From Zoroaster sp. YZ-2022 (taxonomy: Eukaryota > Echinodermata > Asteroidea > Forcipulatida > Zoroasteridae): a DNA stretch of 64,000 nucleotides. The notes under the pieces were generated by a model. It did no database searches. It saw only the letters and a program-made list of their open reading frames with translations, and was not told where the DNA came from. Positions 48,141-59,175 of the stretch are shown piece by piece; the stretch's first letter is position 1; each line of letters starts with the position of its first letter. The stretch lies in assembly GCA_029582265.1 (NCBI GenBank), contig CM055837.1, positions 10,801,926 to 10,865,925 on the forward strand, written 5' to 3'. Both the position numbers and the translations under genes were made by a program.

Positions 48141-48470
48141 TGGCACAGGGATTTCTCTCGTGTTACTCGTTTTGCTAAACAAGCAAGTGAACACCCTCAC
48201 TATCTTCGACTCCCCAAAATCAAGAGTAAGTTCCATTTGGATAGCTTCTTCCCTAGAACAGCATTACAATGGAACAACCTTCCTGCTGATTGTTTTCCAC
48301 CAACTTACGATCTAATTAAGTTTAAGAAAAATATCAACAAATGTAATCTTGCTTAAATGGTGGATGTTATCGCAAATGTAACCCTTTACACTCTAGTGGC
48401 TTTTTGGCCTTGTTTGGGGTAACACAGTAAATTAAAAAAAAAATAAAAAAATTTAAAAATTAAAAAAAAA
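48141..48470 (+). pseudogene. 5'-truncated LINE: ORF2 C-terminal 71 codons plus 3' UTR
   Basis: In frame from 48141 to the TAA at 48354-48356 it reads ...RDFSRVTRFAKQASEHP, HYLRLPKIKSKFHLDSFF, PRTALQWNNLPADCFPPTYD and ends KFKKNINKCNLA. The SFFPRT...WN.LP pattern is the classic C-terminal tail of many non-LTR retrotransposon polyproteins. An in-frame stop lies just upstream and no reverse transcriptase remains. The 3' UTR (CTTTACACTCTAGTGGCTTT, TTGTTTGGGGTAACACAG) leads to an A-rich tail at 48429-48470. Confidence 0.8.
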
Positions 48471-49728
48471 CCCTTAATTTTCTTTAATTTTGTTTTCTTG
48501 CTGAAAATGTCGGCATGATGTCGGACGGTTTCGATAGAAATGAGTTTTTCCAGGAATCTGAAGAAGACATTTTAATTTTATCGACACTTCAAGGAGTGAA
48601 AAAGTAACATATCAACAATGATTTTTCATGTTAATTTTGGGTATAAGCTTTGAATATCTAACACATGTATCCTTATTTTTTAGGGACTTTTCATTTTTGA
48701 CCTCTAGGGTGACCACTTTTGAAACATGCCCTGGATTGGTTGCAGAGGCATATTACACCTTCATCAGGTTCCTTTTGTGAGATTGTGTCCTATAATTTCA
48801 CTGTGGTTGGAAGTCATGAATCAATTACATGTTGTGCAGGAAGTCATGGAAATGTGTAGAGTCGGTCATGGAGAAGACCTGGAAATGTTTACCAGATAGG
48901 GTTCAGAAAATCCTGTTTAAGAGCAAAAGATTTTTATCAGGGATTCCTTTTGTCAGATTTCCTGTCTAAACGCATGTATGATTATATTAAATCTATCATG
49001 AAAAGAGCGGGAAACCAGACAGATTCTGGTGCTAACTTTGACCTCAGGTCAAATGGTTGGTAACAGACAGCAAGAAGTGGATACATGTATGTACACGTCT
49101 ACCAGCCACACTGTGCCTACTTCAACCAATGTAATACAGCGTGTGTAGTACCCAGAGCCAGTCCCTTTGATTAAATGAAAAGGACAGAGTATAGTAGCTC
49201 ATATTTTCAATTCTTCAAAAGGGCCAGACTATTTTCCCCACAAGCCTCGGTTTGATTACATTGATTTGATGGCGGCAGTGTTATACAGGTCTTAATGCAA
49301 AGAATGAGGTCAGAAGAACCAGACCTCACAACTGATTAGAACTGCCCATGATATGATCTTGTATTATTTGTTTAACCTCCCGGACTCGGCAGAAGTTGTG
49401 ATCTGCAAGGAGGGATGTAATTCAAGATGGCAGGTTTTAGCTTGGTGCTCTGCAGAGATTTGACCCACACTGCTGTCCCTTGCAGCACCGTTAATGGCCC
49501 TCCTGCTACGGACTGTATAACTTCATGGTATGACCAACAGTGCCTGGTAATCTCCACATAAATACTAAAAAATCCCACTAAAACAAAGCAGGGGCTTAAG
49601 AGCATTGATCAAAATCCACACGATGCGAGTCTTTGACCCTTGAAAATGATGGAAGCTTTTAAAGGTTTTTTTCAGACGCCTACAGCTCAACAGATTTACA
49701 AAGAGTAAAATCCCACCAAACTTGTATT

Positions 49729-49790
49729 CGAGTCCTCAAACCTCGAGTCCCGAGTCATATGGGTCGAGTCTGAGTCACGAGTCACTTTAA
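49729..49790 (+). repeat. GAGTC motif cluster, left part
   Basis: Six GAGTC words in about 60 bases, in the pattern TCGAGTCCTCAAACC, TCGAGTCCCGAGTCA, GTCGAGTCTGAGTCACGAGT. The matching cluster lies at 52029-52166, on the other side of the 1987-bp element. Confidence 0.8.
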
Positions 49791-49974
49791 AACACACGTT
49801 TTTTATTCCCACAATGTTGTATGCTTTGGCACATGATTTGTAATCAATTTCTGCAAGATGCACTTTGTTTTCATGCGGCCGCTGCGTAAGTGATTCCGAT
49901 CGCATTACTACAACGGCAAAGGATGCACAGCATCAATTTTATATTAAATTAAATAACAAGACTAAAACACTATT

Positions 49975-51961
49975 GGGCCATTCTCCAGAAAGTGAGCCCA
50001 AAACATAAAAAAATAAACTATGTGTAGGCCAATCTTGTGATTATTTCCTTGTGACCAGTTATATGAATTTACTAATTCTTGAAAAAAAAAATTAAAAATT
50101 CATTTTTTAAACAAAATACGACAAAGTTTGTAAAAATAACATTTTTTCTGGGTTTTTTGGGGAAAATTTATGTTGCCGTATTTTTTTCAAGTATTAAAGC
50201 CAAAATGGATTTTTTTTTTGTGGAAGCTAAAAACTAATTATTTTTAGTATTTTTAATTAGTTCCATGACTAAATTTTTGAGTTGAAATTATATTTTGTAA
50301 AATAGAGGTTGAAAAAATATTTCTTGCAAAATGCATGTCACACACGTAACAAAAACAGACAAAGTTTTTATATTTAAAAAAAAATCCCAAAATTAATTCC
50401 CGTACTTTATATTAAAAATAAGTTTTATATCCCCTTTCATATTAGCTTTCAAAAATAATAAATAAATTCTGTTCAATTTGGAAATTACCCAAATAACAGA
50501 GGTGTCACACACGTAACATTGTGTTACGTGTGTGACTGTTACGTGTGTGACAAAGAAAATACTGCAATGTACAACTACTTTGTTGTTAAAATATACCCAT
50601 ATGAAATGGAATAGTCCACTTAATCATGTACTTAAATCATGCTTGTACAACATGGTAGCAAAACTTTCAACCAATCACAACACAGAAAGAGTAATTTTCC
50701 ATTCATGCTGTGTGTGTGGTGTCAGTGCATACACCACATGTACAAATTGTACATTTGCAATACAGTTGGTGGTTTGGATTTTCAGTAGAAGTTTCCAGAA
50801 CTTGTAGCCCAACGTTTAACGTGTACTTCAGTGTTATGATGTGAATAGTGTGGACCTTCTTAAATTCTACATAAACTGGAAGAGGTAAGATGTGTTTTTT
50901 CTCATTACATTTGTTGGAAAACAACAAATAAAATTGTGCTAATGATTTTTGTAAACACAAATTATGACTAACGTTAACGTTAGGTTACTGCAGACACAGA
51001 GTGACAATGTTTGTTGGCCTAGGTTGCTTAGGTTCATGTTCTGTATTGTTGACGTAGTTTATTTAATGTTTATACATGAATCTCAACCTATGGTACACAA
51101 AGTTTTTGTGGAAATCTATTTTCACTCGTTAAAATCCACATTTTCAATATCGTACATGTGGAACTTTACTCTTGATCTGAGTTTGGTTTTAAACAAACTG
51201 CTTTCAATCTACATGTACATGGAGGCAAAATCTTTGAGGTAAATGAGAACTTTCAATAAAGTGTCTTTTGCTTTGGAAGGAAACTACGAGCAGCAAGCAA
51301 AACAATTTGTACCAAATTTAATTTCAAAATAATCACATAAAAACATGTATAAAATGTGCATTTTACACAATTTATGCATAGCTGACTTTGAGTTGATTTT
51401 ACAATGAATATTGAACCAACTTGATGTGTCATTTAATAAATTACTAGTATTGTGATGTTCTGAAAGCTTTGTGAGTGTTGTGAGTATTATGTTTGTTGTT
51501 GTGTTCTTGACAAAAATATCCCTCCAAAAGGGTGAGCCTGGAGTCACACACGTAACGCCATTTTATGTCACACACGTAGCATACAATTGCTAATGCTATT
51601 GAAAAACAAAAAGGTTTTACCAAAGTTAACGTTAATTATAGGTTAGTTTAACATGTATTCTTTATAGGGATATAAATGACAAAAGTAAACTCTGAGCCAA
51701 CTCACAGAGTTTTAAGGATTAAAATACCAAGTCAAAAAATTGTAATCGTCTGATGTCACACACGTAACGCAGATATTTTCTAATGCAGTGGGACTCTCCA
51801 ATTATAATTTTAAAGAAATCCTTTTTTAATTTAAAGAATATCCCCTGTAGATAACACATAAACCATATTCAAACAAAAGTACTCATACAACTTTTTTCTA
51901 TTAAATGGAGTACACCTCAAAAACATGTCCGAATGTCACACACGTAACAGGAGAATGGCCC
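49975..51961. mobile_element. 1987-bp element with GGGCCATTCTCC ends and eight GTCACACACGTAAC motifs
   Basis: Begins GGGCCATTCTCC and ends GGAGAATGGCCC, a perfect 12-bp inverted end, and is flanked on both sides by TATT (49971-49974, 51962-51965), a candidate 4-bp target duplication. Inside, the 14-mer GTCACACACGTAAC occurs at 50337, 50504, 51543, 51567 (GTAGC variant), 51755 and 51935, and inverted at 50523 and 50538. They form two groups near the two halves, with about 1 kb without them in the middle. The rest is AT-rich without a recognisable transposase. I do not recognise the family. Confidence 0.75.
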
Positions 51962-52028
51962 TATTTTGCAAGAAAGTTCTTTTAAAAAAAAATGTTTTAA
52001 AACAGTGAATATTGGGCATTTTGCTGTT

Positions 52029-52166
52029 GAGCCTGAGTCACAAACATCAAGTCGGAGTCCCGAGTCCGGAGGGTCGAGTCCGAGTCATTGTTAATCATGA
52101 CTTGAGTCCGAGTCCAAGTCAACAAAAATGTGACTCGAGTCAGATTCGAGTCCGAGTCATGAGTCA
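52029..52166 (+). repeat. GAGTC motif cluster, right part
   Basis: About eleven GAGTC words within 138 bases (GTCGGAGTCCCGAGTCCGG, GGGTCGAGTCCGAGTCA, CTTGAGTCCGAGTCC, ACTCGAGTCAGATTCGAGTC). Together with 49729-49790 it appears to be one degenerate hexamer-rich element interrupted by the 1987-bp insertion. Confidence 0.8.
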
Positions 52167-52247
52167 TACAAGTCTGATTCCCACAAAGGAATCTGCCACA
52201 GATACCATGTGCTTGAATCAAGACTAAAACCTGTGAAAGTACAAGTA

Positions 52248-52330
52248 AGTAGGAATAATTGCGGTGACACCATGTGAAATTCTCAATTGAGTAGTAATTA
52301 GTTCTGAAAAGAAATGGAGGTTACAACTCC
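52248..52330 (+). mobile_element. Solo arm of the Penelope-like palindrome with target duplication
   Basis: GCGGTGACACCATGTGAAAT, TCTCAATTGAGTAGTAATTA and GAAATGGAGGTTACAACTCC match one arm of 40724-40970 but stop before the hammerhead-like core. The insert is flanked by AAGTACAAGTA on both sides (52237-52247 and 52331-52341), an 11-bp direct repeat that looks like a target-site duplication. The host sequence (CCTGTGAAAGT ... AAAATGCAATCAGATTTGTT) is itself a copy of the dispersed GGGAAGGTACAACA repeat's 3' part. Confidence 0.75.
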
Positions 52331-53147
52331 AAGTACAAGTAGTTAAAATGCAATCAGATTTGTTTGCTTTTATTCTTATGTGGATTTTACAAAGCTGTAT
52401 ATATACATGTGTGCTATCAAAAATTTAGGGGGAAAAATGTCTGAAGATATTTCATATGAATTTGTTCATAATTTGTACAAAAGCTCAAGCACAGTCTGCT
52501 CCATATTTGATTTACACAATTGCATCTTTACTCCCTTACAATAATATTTTCATTTTGTATTACAGGGAAAAAAAATCAGTGCTGCAAATTCATTCAGAAC
52601 TTAAGCCTGTTTTGAAGATTCTTTTGTTTGTTCTGGGAAATTGCAGCTCAAAGGTTTACATAGTATCTGTTCTCCATTCTTGTATTTCAGTGTGAATGAT
52701 AAGGTGGTTTTTTTTCTTCAAATTATACATGAGAATATTTTTACATCTTGTTGACATATACGTACATTTAGTACAAGTTGGCTATGCGTACAAATTGGCT
52801 CAAAAGCATTGTAATTTATTCATGTTCAACCAAAAATCAAGAATTTGAAAGTCGTGTTTTGATTCCATACAGCCGCTTATCTCCCTGAGCTAGCGTGATG
52901 ATGCTTTTCAGATTGTTATTCCGATATGGACACCTTTTTGTTGGTCAAGTCGGCGCTGTTGTTGGCACAAGTTTTCATGATAGATCTACGTGTACACACA
53001 GTATATGCGTGTACATGTACATAATTATGTTGTCAGTTTTTGTACTTGTACACCGAGTGTAGTCATTTAGTTTGTGGAGGAAGAAAACTGAGCTTGGGGA
53101 TATGACGATATGAATTTTTGAAATGGGTTACCCTCCCATAGACCAAT

Positions 53148-53691
53148 GGGTGCGTTCGAGTTAGCTTCCCCGGGTGGACCTGGGTCGGACTCCAGAGCAT
53201 TCGAGTAGGTCTGACGTCATTGCCGGGGCTTACCTGGGTCAGCCTCAGGTAACCTGCTCGAGAAGCTGGTCACTTGAGGCAGACCTGGGTAAGTGACGTG
53301 CGTGACGTCACTTTGAGAGTATTCTGAATGGCCGCCATCTTTATTTTCAGTGCAGAAATTTCGTGAAGTTAAACATACATTTTCATCTCTTAAACAATTG
53401 TGAGTAGAGACTGTTCTTGTACTAAAAGACATGTTGTTTTGTACGAACCTGAGAAGTACATGCAATAAGATCATTAGGTCCTTTATTTTACCTGGGAAAG
53501 AATTATTTTGTGATCGTTTCGTTGTAAATATTTTGTTTACAAAGTCCGTGTGACCTTTGACATTCTTCACATCGCTTTAACGACCACAAGAGGGCGAACG
53601 TTCACCGGGATGCTCGTTCGATTAGGTTGTCCTCGGGGCTCACCCATGTGACGTACTCGGATTACCTCAGGGAAGCTACTCGAACGCACCC
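53148..53691. mobile_element. 544-bp DNA-transposon-like element with GGGTGCGTTCGAG ends
   Basis: GGGTGCGTTCGAGTTAGCTTCC at the left and GGAAGCTACTCGAACGCACCC at the right give a 13-bp perfect terminal repeat extended after a one-base indel. Subterminal parts are GC-rich with ACCTGGGT repeats (53170, 53229, 53284) and contain TGACGTCA twice (53212-53219, 53303-53310). The middle is AT-rich. A 117-codon minus frame crosses it but shows no transposase motif. The superfamily is unclear. Confidence 0.75.
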
Positions 53692-54327
53692 TTAATTACG
53701 CAGTGGCCATCTTTGTCTGATTCCTTGTATACACAAGTATGATTATAGTACTACACTCTCAATGCATACAAGGGGACCAGCCTTAAGGATTGAGAGGGCA
53801 CGGCCAAGTGACCTTGGCTGCATTAAAATTTCTAGGCCAACTAAAGGGGCATTATGGTCAACTCGGAGGGGCACCACGGCCGCAGTTACATGTAAGATGG
53901 ACTATATTTTCCCTCTTCAGCCATGGTTTGGTCACATTGATTCGTAGGGACTATTAAAACAAGATGACTGCTCCATGACTAGGGTTTATGTGGTTGTTAC
54001 TTAGATGAGTGCTTTCTCTTCGACTGTGGGGCTAAATATACAGTATGTAATGCACACTTGAAGGTGTTTCCTCATGATCACAGTCCTGCAATCTTGAGTG
54101 TCAAGTGTAACAAAATTGCCAATATATTGACTTGTATGTGTGTAGAAAACATTATTAAAAAGAAACACTGAACCACAAACATAACATTAGTGATGGCAAT
54201 GTGTCCGTCTTATAAATGACATTTACATCAGTCTTTGTCCAATTTGAATTATTTTTTGTTTGTTTGCAATCACCTTTTTGTTCTGGGGCCAGCCCAGGAC
54301 GGCTCTGTGACTACAGCACTAGAGCTC

Positions 54328-54428
54328 CCCAGAGACAGTATAGGCCCTAGATCCCAGAGACAGTATAGGCCCTAGATCCCAGAGCGGTATTGGCCCTAGA
54401 TCCCAGAGACAGTGTAGGCCCTAGATGT
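54328..54428 (+). repeat. 25-bp tandem repeat, four copies
   Basis: CCCAGAGACAGTATAGGCCC followed by TAGAT recurs four times; the third copy is degenerate (AGCGGTATTGGCCC) and the fourth has GTGTAGG. Confidence 0.92.
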
Positions 54429-55753
54429 CACCCTGTATCAACAGCCAACAGCTCATCACATTCACACATGTGGTTTGATACCCGTCCAGAGTCAGAGCCA
54501 GTTTGCGACTGGGGGATCTGCCTTGAGTACCCTTGGTGGCGACTTGGTCATGTACAGTCAACAGTGCTTTCCTGAAATTTGTTATGATAACATCTTTACA
54601 AACTGTCTCGTTTTCGCTAGTGTTAGAGCCCTAAAGCATTATGACTTGATATTCAAGCAAACTTGCTGTCCACACAAATATCACTTTGCTTGAAGCTTAT
54701 CTACAGTGTTCAAATGGTGTACGTAAGTATAACAAGTCCAGGATCATGTTATAAGGCTCAAGAAGCCATAATTGGATGTAATTTCTGATCCAAAGCAAAA
54801 GGAAATAAATCACAGTAGCTAACAGCTGACACATTCATGTACTACAATTACTGAATTAGCAAGCCTTTGTTCGGAAGCAGCCATTTTGTTCTTGAATATC
54901 GGTCTGTTATGATTTCCCAGTAACAGATGTTGTTCTGCTTCTGTTCTTTCCTGATAACTAGGGCAGCCTGGTAGGCGGGTTTGGTTAAAGAGATCAATTA
55001 GTCAAAAGTGTATAACTGCAAACTAATTCTTGGAAGCTGCCATTTTGTTTTTTGAATACTTCCACGTACTACTGGGTATATTTTCTACAAGCCAATACTG
55101 GGAAACTGCCGTTTTGTTGAATAGTGGTCTGTTTTTTTAGTTTTTTTTAAATGATTTCCCAACTTAACAAATGCAGCCAGTGTCTGTTTCCTCTCTGATA
55201 GTGCAGAGGGGAAAGAATCAAGTCAGGAAGAACGGATCAATTTACAGTCAAATGTGTTCAATTACAAATGTCATTAAGTCGAGTGTGAAGGAAATGGCCA
55301 TGGTCTGGACACTACCTTCAAATATTGTCTACAACAACCTTCAGATATTAAAATGTAATGAAAATGAATCATGAAATGGAAGTTACTAGAAGCCATGTAC
55401 ACAATATGCATGTGGCACTTATTTACTGCGACAGCTGTTTTACTATTTTATGCTTCTATGCACTCGTAGCAAATATGCACCATATAGTAATATCAATGCC
55501 ACGCCCCCCGTGAAACCCCGCCAAACTGTGCGTATTTACAGGTTCAAAAGGACAGCTTATCGCCATTAATAATGCTTTCGTATTATGTACATGTACAACA
55601 CGCACGCATGCAGCCACTCCACAAATCTGATTGGTCAGTAAGAGATTGTGATCGACAGCCGGTCGTTTGGCCAATTTTATCCGGTAAATGACCATTATCT
55701 CAATGTCTGGGAATGGTTTGAAGTTTTAAATTTGCACATGTATTGCCTTCTGG

Positions 55754-56005
55754 TTAACCAGTTCGCGTCGGGAATAAAAATGTTTTTCTGGGCCCCTGTG
55801 GCGGGTTTCTTTTCCCCACACACACGTTAATGGAAGCTTCCACAGCGGGTGGCCGGCACTTCCGAGCATGTCACCGTACACGCGTGGCTCAACCGAGCAT
55901 GCATACAAATATTCCAGAGTTTCCTATGGCGTGTTTAGACGCTCTCTGATCCGTGGTGCAAAAAAAAATTCCGTGTGTACACGGCCTCCGACGCAAACAG
56001 GTTAA
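55754..56005 (+). mobile_element. TTAA-type MITE, CCAGTTCGC family, copy 3
   Basis: TTAACCAGTTCGCGTCGGGA at the left and TCCGACGCAAACAGGTTAA at the right. Internal order as in 41838-42102 (TGGCGGGTTTCTTTTCC, ATACAAATATTCCAGAG, TATGGCGTGTTTAGACGCTC, CGTGTGTACACGG). It ends about 100 bases before the acceptor of exon 56107-56224. Confidence 0.9.
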
Positions 56006-56106
56006 GTGAGTGTTTGGAGAACTTAACCACCTCACTCTTCATCGGTCGTTTGCTTTGACAAGAAATGAAACATTCATTGATGTGTCTTTTCTTTTGTTTA
56101 TGACAG

Positions 56107-56224
56107 GCTGATGGTGAAGATGAGCTCAAGAAGAGGCAGTTGATGGAACTCGCTATCATCAATGGAACATTCAGGGATACCACCTCTAAACCACATCAAA
56201 CTAGCAACCCAAACACACCTCTTA
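56107..56224 (+). CDS. QKI-like (quaking/how): Quaking/HOW-like STAR protein, Qua2 exon
   Basis: Acceptor TTGTTTATGACAG and donor GTAAGT enclose 118 bases: 39 codons ADGEDELKKRQLMELAIING, TFRDTTSKPHQTSNPNTPL plus one base (phase 1). It is the Qua2 region that extends the KH RNA surface; the block [23 protein letters not shown] of vertebrate QKI is clearly present, including the Lys and Gln reported to contact the UAA part of the site. The last 15 residues (TTSKPHQTSNPNTPL) are diverged, as expected for the start of the proline-rich linker. The phase-1 end can join either 61044 or 61226. Confidence 0.97.
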
Positions 56225-57712
56225 GTAAGTGGGCTGATTGCCTTGTCCAATCATCCCCCTTCCCCTCTCAGCCCCTACCCAACCCCCCCAACTTTCTTGG
56301 TCTTGATCTTTACCAACCACCACCCATCTACTCTTTTCAGTCCATTTCCTTCCCTGAGTTCTCAGGGTTGCTCAGCACATGTCTTATTATCCATGTTGTA
56401 TACATACGTACAACCCACATTGGCTTTGTTGAAGTTTTTCTGGGGGTGTTGTGTGTCGTGTGTCCACAGGCCAATTTGCCTATCAACAGTGGCACGTAGC
56501 CACACCCTGTTAGACGTGCAGGAAAGACTCTTGACAAAACCAGTTCGCATACACTGGACGTGTGCCAAGTATGTTAGTCAAAGATGATGGCATCACATAA
56601 CATGCATGTGCCTAATTTATGCTCGGTGCGCACAGCCATTCAACAAATATGATTGGTCGATAATGGATTTTGGTTGAGAGCTGTGGTTTGATCAATTCCA
56701 AAGAGAATGCTTTTTTTTTAATATTTTTTTTTTGGTTGTTGACTGAATAAACAATGAATTCCTGCGGTTCTTGAAATTCATGAGATAATGTACCAAGTAA
56801 TGTCAGGGGGAAAAAATTGGGAATTTTTTGTAATAAATGGCTTTCTGGCCTGAACAAATTTATTTACATAAAGGTTTTTGGAGCCTTTGAAAGTACATGT
56901 ACGGTTTCTTAAATCAAAGGTAAAATTCTAAAAAATTTGGACATGGGAACATGTTTCCCTGGAGACTTAATCATCGGCAGCTCATGTTCCTTAGACCACT
57001 TACAGACGTACTCTGAATACTAAACATTTCTCACATGTATTTCATCTTGTAATTGTATTTATTCTCTAAATCATTTGAATTCTCTCACTGTAAATATTGC
57101 AATCGATAGTTTAGAATGGGTGTTTTTTTAAGGGAGGGCGGGGATGGAGATGATGTTGTGACGTTGCACCCCAATCCGTTTCGCTTGTGACACTGATGAT
57201 GATAGTTAGGAGGGGGTGATGGGTGGTAAGGGTTAGAATTGGAAGATTATTTGAAACATGTAGAAGTCATGCTTTACCTTTTTTTTTTCTGCACTTTTCA
57301 ACAAGCTTTCTATTTTATTCTTCCTTGGAAAGTCATGCATGAAGCTTAACAGAGCCAAAAATTCCCCGCCGTTCCCAAATGATGCACACCTGCATGAAAC
57401 TCACTTGCCCTGCACATTGCACAGTAAAACACAGTCGCGGATCTTGGAATTAACGGAGTTTGGCCACGAGCATGAAAAACTTGAGTGAAATTGAGCACAG
57501 GCGTCACATTGCATGATATGCGTGTTTATCATGCATCATACATGTAGAGAATACGTGTACAGTCTGTACTCATGCAAATACAAAGACCCTAAAGTGTCAT
57601 CATTGCTTTGGCACAACACAATGAATTACTTATGGCCAAGCTAGTTATTCTGTTATATAACCTTGAAGAGATTGTACGCCATTGGTAAAAATACCTGAAA
57701 ATGCATCCATAC

Positions 57713-57931
57713 TTAAAGGGGCAGTATCGTCATGATCAACAGGGCATGGAATCAGAATGCTAGTGTTAGATTAACTCAGTGACTGAAAATAATACCCCAC
57801 ATAAGGTCATATTACCGCTGCTGCTGCATAAATGAGCCAGTAATTTTCAGTCAGAGTTCATCTTAAACTGGGACACCGAATCCATGCCCTGTTGAAAGTC
57901 TGCTCCGATCGTGATAATATTGTCCCTTTAA
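57713..57931. mobile_element. TTAA-type MITE, AGGGACAATATCGT family, copy 2
   Basis: TTAAAGGGGCAGTATCGTC at the left and GTGATAATATTGTCCCTTTAA at the right. The interior contains AACAGGGCATGGAATC, CAGTGACTGAAAATAATACC and CCATGCCCTGTTGAAAGTC, the same blocks as 30928-31150 but largely inverted in order, as the element is nearly palindromic. Confidence 0.85.
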
Positions 57932-58309
57932 AAAAAAAAGAAGGAAGAGATGTGTTTAGAAACCTGCCTTGGAAAGTTTCCGCTCATTCCTGTGTGTCAT
58001 TAATGAGAAAAGAGTGAAAATGCATTCAGTTTTGTTTGTGTCCATTCTAATGTGGAAAACGAGCCGTGGTCCATTTCAAAATTTGTAATACATTTTCACG
58101 TTTTCTCAAACAAAAATTATGACGGCATGTGAGACAGAATCTTATCTTAGGATGATTGGTGCCGTACCCAACGTCACACCAAATGCACGCAAGTGTTTCG
58201 ATTCTAACCGACTAATTTTGTTATCGGGTATTTTACCAAAGGAGTACACTCTCTTTCAAGATAGGATTTTTGATTTATTTACATAAAACAGAAGCGCGTA
58301 TGATTGGAA

Positions 58310-58362
58310 TACAATGTATGTTTGGAATACATTGTATGTTTGGAATACAATGTATGTTTGGT
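58310..58362 (+). repeat. Tandem repeat TTGGAATACAATGTATG, three copies
   Basis: TTGGAATACAATGTATG, TTTGGAATACATTGTATG and TTTGGAATACAATGTATG follow one another at about 18-bp spacing, ending just before the next MITE. Confidence 0.85.
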
Positions 58363-58375
58363 CAGAAATTATTCA

Positions 58376-58599
58376 TTAAAGGGCAGTATCGTCACAATCT
58401 GAGAAGACTTTCAACAGGGCATGGAATCGATGTCCTAGTTTAAGATGAACACAGTGACTGAAAATTACTGGCTCATTTATGCAGCAGCAACGGTAATATG
58501 ACCTTATCATGTAGGGGATTATTTTCAGTCACCGAGTTAATCTAAAACTAGCACTCCGATTCCATGCCCTGATGATCGTGATAATATTGTCCCTTTTAA
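58376..58599. mobile_element. TTAA-type MITE, AGGGACAATATCGT family, copy 3
   Basis: TTAAAGGGCAGTATCGTCAC at the left and GTGATAATATTGTCCCTTTTAA at the right. It matches 30928-31150 in order (AGACTTTCAACAGGGCATGG, TCCTAGTTTAAGATGAACAC, GTGACTGAAAATTACTGGCT, ATGCAGCAGC, TTTTCAGTCACCGAGTTAAT). Confidence 0.88.
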
Positions 58600-58733
58600 C
58601 TTGAAAATAATTCTGAGAACTCATTGAGCTAAAACCTACACAGGTTTCTTTCTATATATGTTTCTGCATTTTATTTTTTTATATAACAAAATGCCCTATT
58701 TTGTAAATAGACACCGTGTTTTATTTGTAATAC

Positions 58734-59175
58734 GACATAAAACACAATAAAGGGGGCCACTTTCCTACCGTCACGTTAGCAGTTTTTCTTATGGTTGTAA
58801 TTTTTTTTTTAAATATCTGAAACCACCCAAAAAGAATTTCAACATTTGAATATACATGCATGCTTATCCTAAAGATAATTTGAGTTGATTATTACTATTA
58901 TTTTTTTAATTAGCCTAAAATTTCCATCAACAAATGGACGGAAAAGTGAGGTAACTTTTTCCGTCCAATTTTTATGGAAATTTGAGGGTAAAAAAATAAA
59001 AAAATTTAAAAATAAAATAAATCAACTCAAATTAGTTCTAGTATAAGCCTGCATGTCCATTCACATGTTGAAACACTTTTTGGTCGGTTTCAGGTACTTA
59101 AAAATAAATAACAACCATTGGAAAAACTGCTAACATGACGGATGCAAAGTGGCCCCCTTTATTGTGTTTTATGTC
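58734..59175 (+). mobile_element. Fold-back element GACATAAAACAC family, full copy
   Basis: The ends GACATAAAACACAATAAAGG and CCTTTATTGTGTTTTATGTC start long inverted arms that continue with GGGCCACTTT, GTTAGCAGTTTTTC, GAAACC.CC.AAAA, TTCAACAT.TGAAT, AATTTGAGTTGAT and end in a central GGACGGAAAA / TTTTCCGTCC hairpin. The whole 442 bp is one imperfect palindrome. A truncated inverse copy is at 30263-30617. No coding sequence. Confidence 0.9.

Larger units (their letters stand above)
37491..56106 (+). other. 18.6-kb intron between KH exon 2 and the Qua2 exon
   Basis: Joins in phase 0. Elements within it are listed separately. I see nothing supportable beyond simple sequence in about 38110-39910, 40980-41830 (a degenerate tRNA-B-box-like GATTTGAACCCGGG at 41491-41505 may be a SINE remnant), 42900-43930, 44180-45210, 45820-48140, 48480-49720, 52345-53140, 53700-54320 and 54430-55750. 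A phrase CAGACTATTTTCC followed by CCTCGGTTTGGTTAC recurs at about 44558, 49220 and 53895 and marks a further dispersed repeat. An open stretch near 38289 (TVYRRPPGS) resembles a LINE endonuclease motif but is too short to call. GCATCATTGGT.GGTGAAGCA near 47780 recurs at 7880. Confidence 0.85.

Noticed and set aside
50532..51242. Two plus-strand frames of about 90 codons inside the 1987-bp element
   Set aside because: Composition is that of AT-rich random sequence, no domain motif, and the frames are interrupted by stops relative to each other.
53217..53570. 117-codon minus-strand frame inside the GGGTGCGTTCGAG element as a transposase
   Set aside because: No DDE/D, zinc-finger or other transposase motif; it spans low-complexity terminal and AT-rich central parts.
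56140..56587. Plus-strand frames of 119 and 141 codons over the Qua2 exon as separate genes
   Set aside because: The first is the Qua2 exon reading past its donor GTAAGT into the intron; the second is a shifted frame over the same region.
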